A DNA stretch of 64,000 nt from Lunularia cruciata (Eukaryota > Streptophyta > Marchantiopsida > Lunulariales > Lunulariaceae). The stretch lies in the NCBI GenBank assembly GCA_948567375.1, contig OX419758.1, positions 18,357,001 through 18,421,000 on the forward strand, given 5' to 3'. The notes under the pieces were generated by a model. That model worked only from the letters and a program-made list of their open reading frames with translations. It was not told the DNA's origin and did no database searches. Each line of letters starts with the position of its first letter. Position 1 is the first letter of the stretch. This document shows, piece by piece, positions 45,906-57,865 of this stretch. Both the position numbers and the translations under genes were made by a program.

Positions 45906-46590
45906 CTGTCTATCATGCTAAGAGTGAACTTGTTCTAATTCTCTTCCTCACTTTTGGGCATCTGGAACTTCGTCATCGCCAAAGCACTCATACCTTCAAA
46001 CTCTTCTACTGACATTCACAATTTACTATCTTGATGGTTCATTGCTGTAATGAGCAAATTCGAATTCATTGCCTGTTGGGATAATTCGTTACATCGGTGT
46101 TATTCAGATTCTTGCTCGTCAAGCGGCGACATTCTTCAGAAGATGTAGATAACACTTCCTCGATACAGGTGCCAGATGTACAATATTGCTAGCACCGACA
46201 TTGGTACACACTTATAAGCCTTCTAAAGACAATATCTTGGCGAAGAAACTGAAAAATCAAAGGAGTGCTTAACCGGTGATTCTTTCTATAGTTCTTCAAA
46301 CCCATTATGTTCAACGATGCCTTTACACATCTGGATATTACCTACGAGATGGGAAACTGCTGCTACGCTCACTCTGATGTTCCTGTTTCCTGTCTCCTTG
46401 TACAACACATTAATTTCAACATGAAATGCCTCTCATTGTTGTGCCAGTTCTTGCAAGTACAGTGTCATAAGAGATTGAAGTTTTTCTGCTTCTTCGAATT
46501 CTGAATATTTCGGTGGGTTGCCCGACTAGAACAGCCGTAATTAATAGGCTATACATTCCAGAGAGGCCCTCAAATCAGGTGTATATTAAC

Positions 46591-48525
46591 AGTCTCCCAA
46601 ACCTGCACTAAGATAGGCACCATTCTGCAGAGTGACTGATTACCTTGGGACTTGGGAATGAGTAGCAGAGTTTGACGTTCCTGAAGAGCTTAAAATCTGA
46701 TGCTACGAGTATATACTAAACGGTGGTCAACACTGCCTATCGCCTAAGGGTCGTATAATCCTGCTTCCTTTGAAGAGGGTAAAAGACGTATACAAGTGAC
46801 TAATTGATATATCGGTGTATATCACAAAGCTCAAACTATTACTCGGACACACAGTAAACTGAAAGTAAACCGACGTGAATCCTGACGAAAGACTACTTAC
46901 AGCCAATTGCAACCTACTCAGGAGTGAAGTCCTTGGGTTGGAAACCATCGCCCAAGGGCAGCTTTGGAAGGATCTTCAAAATTTGGTTTTCAGCACCTCC
47001 ACTGCGGTACACGCAATTGATCTTAGGTGCTTGACGCTCAAGGAAACCAAAGGTGTTGAAACTTCCCTTGCAGTCATCGAACTTATTCCGAGTTAACCAG
47101 TCCCCGAGACTCCAGCACCGACCAGTTGCTTTGCAGCAATACACAGCCTGGTTTAACGTCTGCCTACGAAACATTCACATTGAACCTGTTCCAAGAACAC
47201 ACGATGCCAAGTAAATGTAACTGAAATTTTTTTAAATCTCCGCTTAAGAAACTTGCTTACTGTACGATTCTACCTTTGAGGTGTAAGTTCTCTAAAGCCA
47301 AGTAGCGTCTTCAGGCAGTGAGAAAAAAGAGAGAGAATATATATAGATATACATTCGTATGGTATTAATCGTATTGCTGCAGATAGTACGTGATGCTATT
47401 TTGAGCAAGAATTACAGAGGTTATTGTCCATCGTATTCCATTTAAGAAAAATTAGAGAAGTTAAAAGCAACCAGGAGACTGACTTTGTAGAATATATTCT
47501 AGAGGTGTACGTGATTTCTCGGTCCAGCTCCAAAAAAAGTACTCGCTTCAGAGTATGGTTGTCAAGAAAGCACTGGCAGATGCAGAGGAAGGTCATATTC
47601 AGCGGTTTATTTTGTTGAACTTTAACGATAAATCTTTCAATCTTTCCTAACCAAGTTGAATAGACTGATTCACATGTAATGTCCATTTCTCTGTCTTCAA
47701 CTGTGATCCGATGTACTTGCACAGCGAAAAGATGATGAGCAACTACCGTTTAGTTGTTCAGATTAACAAGGATCCAAACAGTGGACGTACACAATATATA
47801 CCTTTCTACTGACAATACCTATATTAGCTTGCGGTAGGACAGCACACTATAACCAAAGCTTGATAAAAACCTCTCGAGTTCATTGCTGCCATTCCAAGGT
47901 TTGCAGTGACTCCAAACCCGATAAACAGTAATCATGCACCATTCTCTTTTTATCGTGTTTACTGATACAAAGCAGAACAGCTTTTTCATCTACAGGGTTG
48001 CGTGAGTTATCAATTGTTACAAGTATCCTGCGGTTGATAGACTTTTCTAAACGGATCACTTCTCCTTCTTGCGTACACTTCACTTCACGTGTACACTTCC
48101 CTCCGACTTTCACCTTGTTAGTGTGTGACTTCTTATGGTGGCAGGTTTGTGTGAATATTCCTTTAAATGTTTTCCTATCGACCAGTGGTCCAGAAACCCT
48201 TCAGCAATTAACTCCTAAGTAGTAGGCATGAAGGTACATAGGCAGTACTAATCTTTGAACATATTATTCCAAAGTAACTTGGTCTTTCGGAAACTCAACA
48301 ATAATCGATTGCATTCAAGTAAAATCAAAAAAATCTTCCTCTAACAATGTTTTATACCATACTCAGTGTTCCCAAAACGTTTGTGGAAAAATGATAATTG
48401 ATATTTCTAAATTTACCGACTGAAGTGAACTGTAAAGAGTGTAAGAATGACACAACAAGTAGATATAAATATTTTTGCTTTGAGTATTAGAACATGAGAG
48501 CAGAAGCAGTTCGAAGAACGGGGGA
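46591..48525. repeat. Duplicated module B, copy 2
   Basis: Partner of 19087-20990; same order and orientation, with the better preserved minus-strand frames. Small indels distinguish the copies, for example an extra stretch near 47221-47260. Confidence 0.9.
46900..48210 (-). pseudogene. Unidentified multi-exon gene remnant, copy 2
   Basis: Minus strand. A segment from about 48180 to 47880 reads SGPLVDRKTFKGIFTQTC, then HHKKSHTNKVKVGGKC and ILVTIDNSRNPVDEKAVLLC, and ends at a TGA. A second, 47740-47430, reads DREMDITCESVYSTWLGKI, then FLDNHTLKRVLFLELDREIT. A third, 47160-46914, reads CWSLGDWLTRNKF and ILPKLPLGDGFQP. The long clean readings and the conservation between copies argue for real exons, but joining splice sites were not established. 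No known domain identified. Confidence 0.48.
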
Positions 48526-48529
48526 ATCC

Positions 48530-49630
48530 GGAACTCATTAAATACATATGAAGTGCAGATGAACTGTAAACAAAATATGTGGAAACAGAGATGAGTAAAA
48601 ATAAATAAAGGAGATGAAATAAATCTAAAAGATCAAATGTAAGGCTAAGCGCAAACGCAATATAAATATTTCCTGATCAATAGTAGTAGAAAACTGATAT
48701 ACATCATATAATCAGTATGCGCTAAGCAAAGCATGTAGCTGAAATAGTTGACAACATGTAATTGAAGACAATTCGGCAAAACTTGAAAGATTAAGGGAAC
48801 TGAAATCGGAAGACTGGGCAGAAATCATGTGTAAGAACCATGAAACAGAGCAACAAATGTGGGGTGGAGCGAAGTAGAGAAGAGTGGATGATATCTTGGC
48901 TGAGATGGAGCGAGCGATAGAGACTGGATAGAGTATGATAGAGACGGGATAGCGTATGTCGTAGGAAGCGCTATGGACGCTTGCTACGAAATAGTCCTGA
49001 AATGCTAAACAACTGAAGGAAGCAAAAGGTAGCCATAGTAAACCTCCAAGAAAGCACATACGACTTCATCAGTGCCAAAGTAACTGAGCAAGTGTCAGTT
49101 CCCCTCTTACCGAGTTTCTCCTCGAAAACTGGCGAGTGCAAACTCGGTTGGCAAACTCGGTTGCTTCCTCTGCTTCGGGTATGTACACAATGATTGGTTG
49201 AATGCACATCTTAGAAAGTACCTGGAGACGCAGATAGCTTTTGAGTTAAGCCTTCTAGAACCATCATTTAACGCAAGGTGAATTTCTTCAAAGTCCCTCC
49301 TCTTGAGAATCAGCCATGCAGGGTATGTCCAGAAGAGCATTCTTCTGTCCTAGCACTATTAATTTATTGTTCATAATCCGGACTTGCAAAATAAGCCATC
49401 AACTTGAATCACCTTCCTAACACTATTTAGTTTCATCTGTGTCCATGACTAGGTTGGATAGTAGCAAGCAGCGATGCTCACCGGATACCCGGGTTCACCA
49501 CCCAGAAACTTGGGTTAGAAATTCTTTAACAGTATCTGTATTTAGAAAGAAAACGACAGTTATTTATCTGATGCCAGATAGCGTTCACATAAGATATGAC
49601 TACCAACTTAAATTTCCATCTTCCGCAGTA
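48530..49630. other. No recognisable gene
   Basis: Sits between modules B and C of the downstream mosaic. Purine-rich at 48890-48960 with repeated 'gatagagactggatagagta' words. Open frames on the minus strand (48712-49340) have no recognisable domain and no partner in the upstream mosaic. Confidence 0.5.
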
Positions 49631-50870
49631 GAGTGCATGGATTGCAATATACAAGGACCTTCGCCTCATCTGCGCCCTAGCAAAAATACTATACGCAACA
49701 AATTGAAGTCAACTAGAACCATTGTTGCAGAAACCAGTTTACCGCTTAAGTCATTCTCAGACAGTTATTGCAATCATTGCCTCTTCGTACTTGTTACTCT
49801 GCCGGTCAGACCTACAGACAGTGTCCATCCCTGCCATCCGGAGACGATAGAAGACAGTGTCAACATGAACTTCAAATCGAAAATTTAAATGGTGACTGGC
49901 TGCTTTCTAGCCTAGTCATCTGTCCCTCCTAACAACGTGCACAGTTCCAGCTCCACAACACCTCGTAACTTAAAACATAGTATGGTTTTCCAAACAACCG
50001 TAGATATTAATCAGGCTGCTCGAGAAAAGACATGGACAAAATGCTGATTGGAATACCGGAGAATGAAACTATCGAGGTTGTTCCTGGATATCATAACCAA
50101 TGTTAGAGTTTTCTCTATACTTCGTCTTCAAATTGAGAACATACTTTCCGCTAGGTTCATACTGCGTTCAATTTCGTGATAACTTCAGAAACAAACAAAC
50201 ATCCATTTCCTGAGCATTACATTAGTACTTTTATACTGATTTGACATGAGATTATCTGCCTTGGTGCTGTATAATGTGGTATCTTCTTTCATTCAAACTC
50301 CTGCTCTGTTCCATTGATAACCTTTATGCCCCTTCCGAGAATCCGACAACTATTGCTTATTGCAAAGCCGTATGTTTGACCCAATCAAGAATTGATTGCT
50401 CGTACTTTTATCTCTTGGAGTTTAGAAGAAATTTCCTTTGGTCTTTCTCACATGTCTGTTTGTAGGTATTGGAACCAAACATACACTGGAAACGGAGAGA
50501 AACCGGACATGATCCAACTCACGTCAATAATAAAAAGGGTGTTTTACCTACAGGCACCACAATGCCATACATCAAGGGCAGTGAAGTAAATGGATACCGA
50601 AATAATGAGCAGGACATACAGTAGATTAGAGCATGTATGCTCAATAAATATTACGTTATATTATAGGATTCTGTAAAGGTGTAAACATACTGATTGTCAA
50701 GCACTGATTGAAAAATTATCAACAAAATAGTCAGTGCAGACTTCGAATGCATAGAGATCACCGGTGCTATGACAGATTCAGATGTCGTGAATTCCTTAAA
50801 TTGCCAAGCAATACCGTGGATACAATGCTTCCAGTCATGCAGAAGCTCCTTTCATGGAACGGTTACTTAC

Positions 50871-52047
50871 CAGCCACTTGCTCTTCATCAATATAACTCA
50901 GACTAAGACCCTTATTGGTAGCCATTCCTACTACCTGCAAAGAAGCAGGATAAATTAGATAGAAGGACGTTCTATGTAGCTTCCACAGACGGAGATGAAT
51001 GATCGGCCCAAAAACATCTCACAATTGTTGTTGCTGGCAACTGGACACTGATTGGAGGAGATATAGTGAGAGCAGAAGCAGTTCGTACAACAGTAGATTC
51101 ACACCCCCCTGAACACACAAAAATCTGTTGATGAACTATAACCACCCCCACCCCCCCACCCCCCCCATAACTCCCCACCAAGGGGAGGTGGAGAGTAACC
51201 ATTACTCGTACACAAGCAACATCTCTTTCAACATCTGAAAAGATTACATCCTGTCCTTAAAGTACACCTTAACATAGTCGGCGTCCTTAAAAGACCCCAA
51301 ACATGCAGCGGCCATCTCCAGCATTGCAGCGCACGCTATGATATTCAGCTTTCTTCAATGCCGGTGATGGTCCCTGCCTACAAAAGGATGATGAGGGAAG
51401 TAAACGTTTCCATTAAGATGAATGTTTCTGTGTGTAACCTAGGCCTTTGAGCACATAATAATGGACAGCAGACTTCCAAAGTGAACAACAATTTCAACCA
51501 ACCAGGTAGAACCAGGACCAGAAAATAGAAAGTGCAGATGCTCAGTTCAAGTATGAACTACGCAAATATATCCTGCATGGACAGTTAATGCAAACAGTAC
51601 TTTCTCACACTACTCGTTTTCAACGGTGAAAATACTGACTATGCTTGACGAGCTCAGCCAAGCGGTTCAATTCGTGCAAAGAAAGAAGTGGGCTTCTTTC
51701 GCCACCAGAGAATGCCGCTAGAATTGACGCAAAAGGAGCACTCGGCAAATTCCACTTCTCCATTTCCACATACACGACCCAGGCGGTGCCATCCGCGAGC
51801 TGACCAACAACACTTCCTGCAGTAAACGAATTCACTCACCTGAAAACAAATAACCACAGAAATGCAAAGTTCATTCTTCGATAAACGAGTAAATTTTCCT
51901 CCCGGAAACTGAATAGAGTGACACGTCGAATTTACAACCCAACTTTTGCATTCATCTTCTTCCAGTCTATTGCCAGAAATCTTCCGCCTTGAATTGGGAC
52001 ACATTACGGCCATCTTCACCTGAAACGAGTTGCTCTCCTGAAGCCAT
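50871..52047 (-). CDS. OTU-domain cysteine protease (deubiquitinase-like), partial
   Basis: Minus strand. Exon 1 52047-52020 (ATG, MASGEQLVS plus one base, donor GTGAAG). Exon 2 starts 51816 after CTGCAG in matching phase (SVVGQLADGTAWVVYVEMEK). A core exon 51377-51296 contains YHSVR then GDGRCMF with the catalytic Asp and Cys. Exon 50934-50871 begins after TTTGCAG (VVGMATNKGLSLSYIDEEQ) and ends at GTAAGT. The GDGRC-[LM]-F followed by a 'GMA.NKG...EE..A' stretch is typical of plant OTU proteases, which remove ubiquitin. The exon 2 donor is uncertain, and the conserved C-terminal half (DELR, WGG, catalytic His) was not found downstream. It is therefore either incomplete or a pseudogene that keeps the active-site Cys. 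Confidence 0.6.
51143..51171. repeat. C-rich tract
   Basis: Runs of five to eight C separated by A ('cacccccacccccccacccc'). The minus strand could form a G-quadruplex. Copy 1 of this module has no such expansion near 27130-27145. Confidence 0.85.
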
Positions 52048-52679
52048 TGGAACAAATGAAGCCAACCTGCTTATGAACTACCCCTAGAACAATGACTAAG
52101 GACAGAGTTACTCCAAGAGGAGCAATCCCTACTAGTGACACATGGACACGAAAGCTCAGGAGTCAGTCTAATGTTCAAGTCACGAATACGCCGGGAAGTC
52201 GATAAGCATTTCATGGAATTGTGGGTAGCGAGAGCACAGCGCAAGCAATCATTACCATCACAACAACTTAGTGCACAATGTTCGTTCCAGTGATGATGAG
52301 GTATCTTCCTTAGACTCTATCCCGGATACATCTTCCACTAATCTCCTGCACCAAATTTGTTGAATAGTTTGAAATGCAGTCAAGTTGAAAGACTCAAGAA
52401 GAGAGATTCATCATTAGATCTGAAGTGAAGGATTGGGCATTCCAAGAACGACACATTCGTCTTGTTCGAAATCTTAGTCTGCATTATCAACCCCCCGACA
52501 TCATTCGTAGTCGGTGCGGATGAGAGTTTTGTTTAAATTCTACCTCAACTAATTTAGATTAAGCTGACGGTGGGGACAGAGCTCTACTGAAATTCGACGT
52601 CAGATAAATTAGTCTAAACTGACACAGTCTCGGAGGTTCCGCGCGACTTTGTCGCGTTTAATCTAATTTATTTGACGGG

Positions 52680-53690
52680 ACTAAACGGCGATGCAAGCGT
52701 CTCGACTGTCATGCTCTCAAACCAAGCTACCTAATCTCTTGCAATAGGTCAGGACCCTTCGAGCACCACAAGCAATCTTAGGAAGAGGAAGGCCAGGGAG
52801 GAGATATTGATCCTGGAATGACACATGATCCATCCGTTTCTTGTTGGAGGAGCTTCGACAGGAAGACAGGAGATATACCATTTCTGCAACAGCTTTGCTG
52901 ATAACTGATCGGACTACGGTGATATCTTCTACAAGATCGAAACATTTAATGTAGTTACTAAGAGTACGATGGAGTCCCCTCGCCCCACTTCAAATTGAAA
53001 TCCAGAACAGAGGTGCCCCTCAGTTTGACATCTCGAATAGAACTGCGCTGGATACTCGAAAAAATTAACGTAATTACTAAGAGTATGATGGAGTCCCCTG
53101 CGCTGGAGACTCGAAAAATTTAATGTAGTTACTAAGAGTATGATGAAGTCCCCTGCACACTGCACACTTCAGATTGAAATCCAGAACAGAGGTGCACCTC
53201 AGTTTGACATCTCGAATAGATGTGCGCCAGAGACTCTTTCGGTCTCTTAGCAACTTCAGATTGAAATCCAGAACAGAAGTGCACCTCAGTTTGACATCTC
53301 GAATAGAAGTGCGCCGGAGACTCTTTCGGTCCCTTAGCAACTGCGAATGGAAAGGAGACTCCCTTTTAGCAACTGCAACTGGTCGAAGGATTTGGACTTC
53401 GATACCCCAAAATGCACACTCACTGGGGGCGAAGTGGAAAATTTAATGAGTCAACTGCCCTGGAGGTTTCTGCAATTGCACGTATTTGACAGGGGGCCAT
53501 CATGGCGAACGAACATAGCGAGAGTGATCGGCAACAGTCCTAATCTAAGGAGTGTCAGCTTCTTGTGTAGACGAGGTGGATGTGGAGGACGTGAAAGTAC
53601 TCCGCATGGTCCCCTAAGTACAGGGGCATGTATCGAGATCATTTCTTTTTCCTCTAGTCTTGGGTTAGATGGAGTTACGGAGGTATAAGG
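52680..53690 (+). pseudogene. LRR-like gene 5' end, broken copy 2
   Basis: Counterpart of 29952-30560, without the start codon ('catggcggg' there, 'gacggg' here). Frame 53347-53688 contains LMSQLPWRFLQLHVF and RVIGNSPNLRSVSFLC, a plausible start of leucine-rich repeats. The upstream part is expanded by a local tandem array (52960-53340). Not functional as seen. Confidence 0.42.
52960..53345. repeat. Local tandem array inside the LRR-like remnant
   Basis: Two word sets recur: 'ttcaaattgaaatccagaac' then 'cagtttgacatctcgaatag' (three copies, near 52980, 53170 and 53260) and 'taatgtagttactaagagta' (copies near 52946, 53060 and 53120). Each is associated with 'gcgctggagactc' or 'gcgccggagactctttcgg'. 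The copy at 30240-30310 has a single unit, so the array arose after the modules separated. Confidence 0.8.
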
Positions 53691-53874
53691 ATACAAATCG
53701 AAGTCAATTTCTTTTCCTATAGTCTTGGGAGTAGATGGAGCTATGGGAACCATGTTAGACACATTCGTCAGTCACAGAGTGCTCAGGAACTTTATCATAT
53801 TAGAAAGAAAAAGTGTCACTCTCATTCTTTCTATCATAAATCATATACTATGTGTTCATTATTCTACCATGATG

Positions 53875-54110
53875 GGCAACACTAGGTGATACTTCTTCTG
53901 ATGCTCCAGGTGTTTGTATCACACTAGGTGATGTTTTTCTGATGCTTAGGTGTTTGTAGACCATATCTGAGTAGATGCAATAGGGTAAGATGGTACCTAG
54001 CCCCATTTTACCTTTTTTGTCTCCCTACTAAGGCTTGATGGGGTTTTCCTTTCCTTAGTGTTCCCTACAAGGTCCCCTTTTTCTCTTCTTATTCTACAAT
54101 GAGCATAGCT
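53875..54110 (+). repeat. Inverted end sequence of AT-rich repeat, left
   Basis: Reverse complement of 56985-57160: 'ccattttaccttttttgtc', 'gcttgatggggttttcc' and 'actaggtgat' mirror the right end. A short stretch ('actaggtgat...tgatgct...aggtgtttgta') is doubled. Together the ends bracket 54110-56985 like terminal inverted repeats. Confidence 0.68.
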
Positions 54111-54154
54111 CATTAGATGGTGCAATTCATAAACGAACAGTCACATCAGGTGAT

Positions 54155-54197
54155 CCAAAGAAATATCACCTAATGTGATTAGGTGATATTTCTTTGG
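54155..54197. repeat. Perfect palindrome with 18-bp arms
   Basis: CCAAAGAAATATCACCTA at 54155-54172 is the exact reverse complement of 54180-54197 with a seven-base loop. It resembles the 'atcaccta-tgtgat' word of the nearby repeat ends, so it probably arose by an inverted duplication of that end. Confidence 0.93.
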
Positions 54198-54484
54198 AAT
54201 GGTTCAGAATTTGTAAATATTATGATTTGCACAATTTCAATATCTTAGGGGCCATTCTACCATAGGGTAGAATGAACCTAGCTCAATTTTACCTTTTTTT
54301 CTTATTTCCCTTGTACGGTATGATGGGGTCTTCTCATTTTAATTGTGTTTTACTTGGCTACTTTTCTCATATATAACAATCTAAAAAAAAAAAATTTTCA
54401 TTTTTTAATACTAACTTTTAAAATCTAACTTTCTTTGTTGAGATTTTTACTTTTTATTCATGTTTTGCCAATTTTACCTAAAAA

Positions 54485-54519
54485 TTTTTATTTTTATTTT
54501 TATTTTTATTTTTGAATTA
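54485..54519. repeat. (TTTTTA)n microsatellite
   Basis: Nearly six perfect hexamer units. Non-coding. Confidence 0.95.
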
Positions 54520-54719
54520 TATTTAGAATCTAAATATTTATCACTGGAAGGTTTATATTTTTTAATCATATTTTGCTAATTTTTATTTACTTTGTTACTT
54601 TGAACCTAAAATCTCTATCTATTATAAATATAATAAATTAGTATCCATACATTTTAGCTCATTATTGAATAGATTCGAATGGTAAACAAGTAAGGTAATT
54701 GTGAATTTTATGTTTTGTA

Positions 54720-56480
54720 TTGATATGTGCGATTGGCCGTGTAATCTAAAACAGTTTACTTGCAAAATGGGAATGAAGTAGCTAAAGAATAAACAATGAC
54801 TACTTTGAAATCTCTAAGTGATTATCCTTTTGTAGGAACAAAAGTAATTGTTAATAGTGTCGGCTTTGACATGTCTAATAATACTTCTTGAATTTTGTAT
54901 CTCATTTTCTTTGACCGCATCTGCAAAGCTATTGGGAATATGTTGGTACCATCCCAAGCGTCTTTAGCTTCAATGAATATCGTCTTTAGCTTCAATGAAT
55001 ATCATTGGACGACCACATTTTTAGAAATTATTTTGCCCGGGTCAACTTAAGACTTGAAATCCTAATTTAACGGTGGCAAGTTGATGACTTATATCCATTA
55101 CCTTTGCTATCCAAAATGATCTCTTTTAGAATGATTTCCACAACTACATATATATATACATATGTCTTGCCAAATTTCTTGAAGTAACTAAGATGACTTT
55201 GAACTCATTTTGGAATAGAGTCTAAATGCACTAAACTTTCCAAACATGTTTATACAATTTTCTTATGTTGGAGACTTAGATACGACATACTTTTTTTTAC
55301 TACATGTAATTGTAATCTACTTGGCAAAAAGAACTTAGATGTTACAGATTTCTACTCGTATTTTATTAGTGTCATAAAAATAACTAGAATTGGATTTATG
55401 CTTTCAAATTGATAGGACATAAAATGTTAATAGTTTTAATATTAAAATTTGATCAAATAGAAGAATTGGTAAAGATTGATGGAAGATTGCTATTACAATT
55501 CTTGAATTGCTCCATAGTCAACTTTTTATGTCCAGAATCCCGGACATAAATAATAAATTGAATTTTACTGTTACAAGAAAGGGAACTCTAAAGTCAAAGG
55601 ATCAAGCTAATTATCAGGTTTATGAACCAGAATTGAGAAGAAAGCTAGTTTCATGGCCATATTTAGCATGACAACAACAATAACTATAACTATGAGATTA
55701 TATTCATTTTGATTAATAGGTTAGGTTAATTCTTATTTTTGAATCTAAGAGTATCTTCCATATCTTCCATATTCCACTATTTATCTTCCATAGCTAATTT
55801 TCCATTATATCCATATTTAAAATGCTACTTTTATTGGCTTTTTCTATTTAGGTTTTGAGTAATCAAATAACCATTTATGTATAACTCTTTATCTCCTCTT
55901 TATTTGATGACCATTGAATAATTTATGTAAAATTTCACTCAAATTACTTTCTTCTTACCTAGAAATTTAAATATGACAGTAATTAAATTTTTTTATGTTT
56001 TATTCTTCTATTAGTAGCACTGTTGAACTTATCTATAGATTATCTTAGATGATTATTTGTATTTTTACACTTAATCAACTATAGATTATTTGTAAGTATT
56101 GCATTATTATCCTTTCAATACTAAATTTCAGTAATAATAATTTAGAAATTACTATCTAACTCTTGATCTCTTAAGTCAAAAATTTTTTTCTATATCTTTT
56201 TATAATATGTTAACAATCTTTGAAAATAAATTTCAGGTTTTGTAAAGTCAAGTAAACCAAAAAATAGTAATGAAGCAAATTTTTAAAAAAATAAGATTTC
56301 TCTCATCAGTTTTTGTTTGACTTGGAGATACTCTTATCAATTAATAGAAATATGTTTTTATGTAATATGTGATAGTGCTAAAACATAAAATTAAGCAGGA
56401 GCAAAATTTATTAGATGGATTGAGACTTAGGATGAAGAAACAAGTGAATTGTCTAGAATGCTCAATGTTTTTGAGAGTTT
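54720..56480. repeat. AT-rich dispersed repeat, second long copy
   Basis: Collinear partner of 32270-34310; its first 900 bases also match 3480-4300 and 60715-61520. No gene recognised. It lies between the inverted end sequences at 53875-54110 and 56985-57180. Confidence 0.68.
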
Positions 56481-56984
56481 TGTGCTACCCTAAGCAACAA
56501 CTCAAAAAACTCACTTTTATATACTCGGTTATACATTTTTATACACAAGTCTTTGTATGATGCAATAAATTTATTTGGATATATATAACAATTACTTACA
56601 ATATGCCTTAGTAACAACTTTCTTAACATAATCTTTATAACTATAGGTTTTTAAAGGAGACTTCCAAATTTAATACATAAGTTTAAGTTTATAAAGCAGA
56701 TTATAATCCAAATGGTTTGATTCATAAATATATTTCACAAAACTTGCAGAGTTAAACCTCCATGGCCTGCATATGAATCCTAAAATTTCTTTGCAAGAGT
56801 AAATAGATTTCTTCTAGTGAGTTATGCCCTATCTTGTTTGCATTTCTTGTGAGCCATTGGCTTTTAGCTCTATGCTTGCAACTTCCAGCTAGGCATAAAT
56901 ACATAACCTCCTATTATGATGTAGAAAGCAATAGCCCCAATATAAGAGAGAGAAAGGTGACCGCAAAGAACACATGAAGGATTG

Positions 56985-57180
56985 GAAGACCCCCATCAAG
57001 CCATACAAGGTAGAGACACAAGAGGTAAAATAGGACTAGGCCCCAATACTATTACTATGAGTAACCTATCCTACCGCACCTAAGATATCCAAGCTATGCA
57101 AGTAGTAACATCTACAAACTACAAGAGCATCCAAAGAAGCATCACTTAGTGTGATTGCTCTCTTATGGATTGCTCTCTTA
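56985..57180 (-). repeat. Inverted end sequence of AT-rich repeat, right
   Basis: Partner of 53875-54110 (inverted) and of 30990-31330 (direct). It ends in a doubled 'gattgctctcttatg' immediately before copy 2 of the large direct repeat begins. Confidence 0.7.
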
Positions 57181-57199
57181 TGGATTGCACACATATCTC

Positions 57200-57460
57200 A
57201 AACATATGGGCTCCACTTTTTCAGTTTCTTATTACCGCAAGGAGTACCTTGTTGTTAGAGCTTTCTTAGTACTTCTTGACCTAACCTCGTATTGTTTTCT
57301 TGCCTTAAGCTTAGGGATACATTTATCTACCAATATGATGGTGTATAATAGTTTAGTCAAGATTTAAGCGTGTTTTGGTTTGATTATGTTATCCATGGGA
57401 GTATTCTATATTACTCGCAAATTACTCCCTTTCTTATAGTATCACTTAATGAGTAGTTTA
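57200..57460 (+). pseudogene. Mitochondrial atp6-like fragment, copy 2
   Basis: Same ATP6-like core as at the window start, ending SLVKI at about 57364. The continuation is again frameshifted, with an extra T in the 'GTGTTTTGG' stretch relative to copy 1. It sits immediately after the boundary with the AT-rich repeat at 57180. Non-functional and probably mitochondrial in origin. Confidence 0.58.
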
Positions 57461-57865
57461 TGTCCATTGCTTTTTCTAGGAGCTCATCAAAAGTTTCTAT
57501 TTTCATTTGAAGCGGTCAAGGCATCTCCTTTGGTGCCTTCCCTATCCTTAACGATAGCCCTTTGTATGGCCTATGTTATTATTGAGGCTTTAGATCCAAA
57601 GCTTGGTCCAGCTAGCAATTTAAGCGTGTTTGGTTTGATTATGTTATACATGGGAGTATTCTATATTACTCGCAAATTCCTCCCTTTCTTATAGTATCAC
57701 TTAATGAGTAGTTTATGTCCATTGCTTTTTCTAGGAGCTCATCAAAAGTTTCTATTTTCATTTGAAGCGGTCAAGGCATCTCCTTTGGTGCCTTCCCTAT
57801 CCTTAACGATAACCCTTTGTATGGCCTATGTTATTATTGAGGCTTTAGATCCAAAGCTTGGAAGC
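57362..57865. repeat. Tandem duplication, about 256 bp x 2 (copy 2)
   Basis: Counterpart of the tandem pair at 181-680; units start near 57362 and 57618. The six-base longer period reflects a small deletion in the first unit of the other copy. Confidence 0.88.

Larger units (their letters stand above)
44620..46580. other. HNL 3' flank, no complete gene
   Basis: Contains the duplicated blocks at 45050-45275 and 45480-45905. A short direct repeat 'ggagtaacttccactgaata' occurs at about 44783 and 44889. On the minus strand 46500-46300 there is a coding-like reading (FEEAEKLQSLMTLYLQELAQ, a stop, then VEINVLYKETGNRN) that may be an exon of an unknown gene. Confidence 0.5.
49630..52400. repeat. 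Duplicated module C, copy 2
   Basis: Partner of 25640-28330, with the better preserved OTU-type protease gene on the minus strand. The C-rich tract at 51143-51171 is expanded here relative to copy 1. Confidence 0.9.

Noticed and set aside
49439-49888. Plus-strand frame of 149 codons
   Set aside because: Its second half overlaps module C, but the equivalent stretch at 25640-25890 is full of stops; no domain recognised.
51143-51171. Possible telomeric or regulatory G-quadruplex array
   Set aside because: A simple C tract without telomere units; most likely replication slippage.
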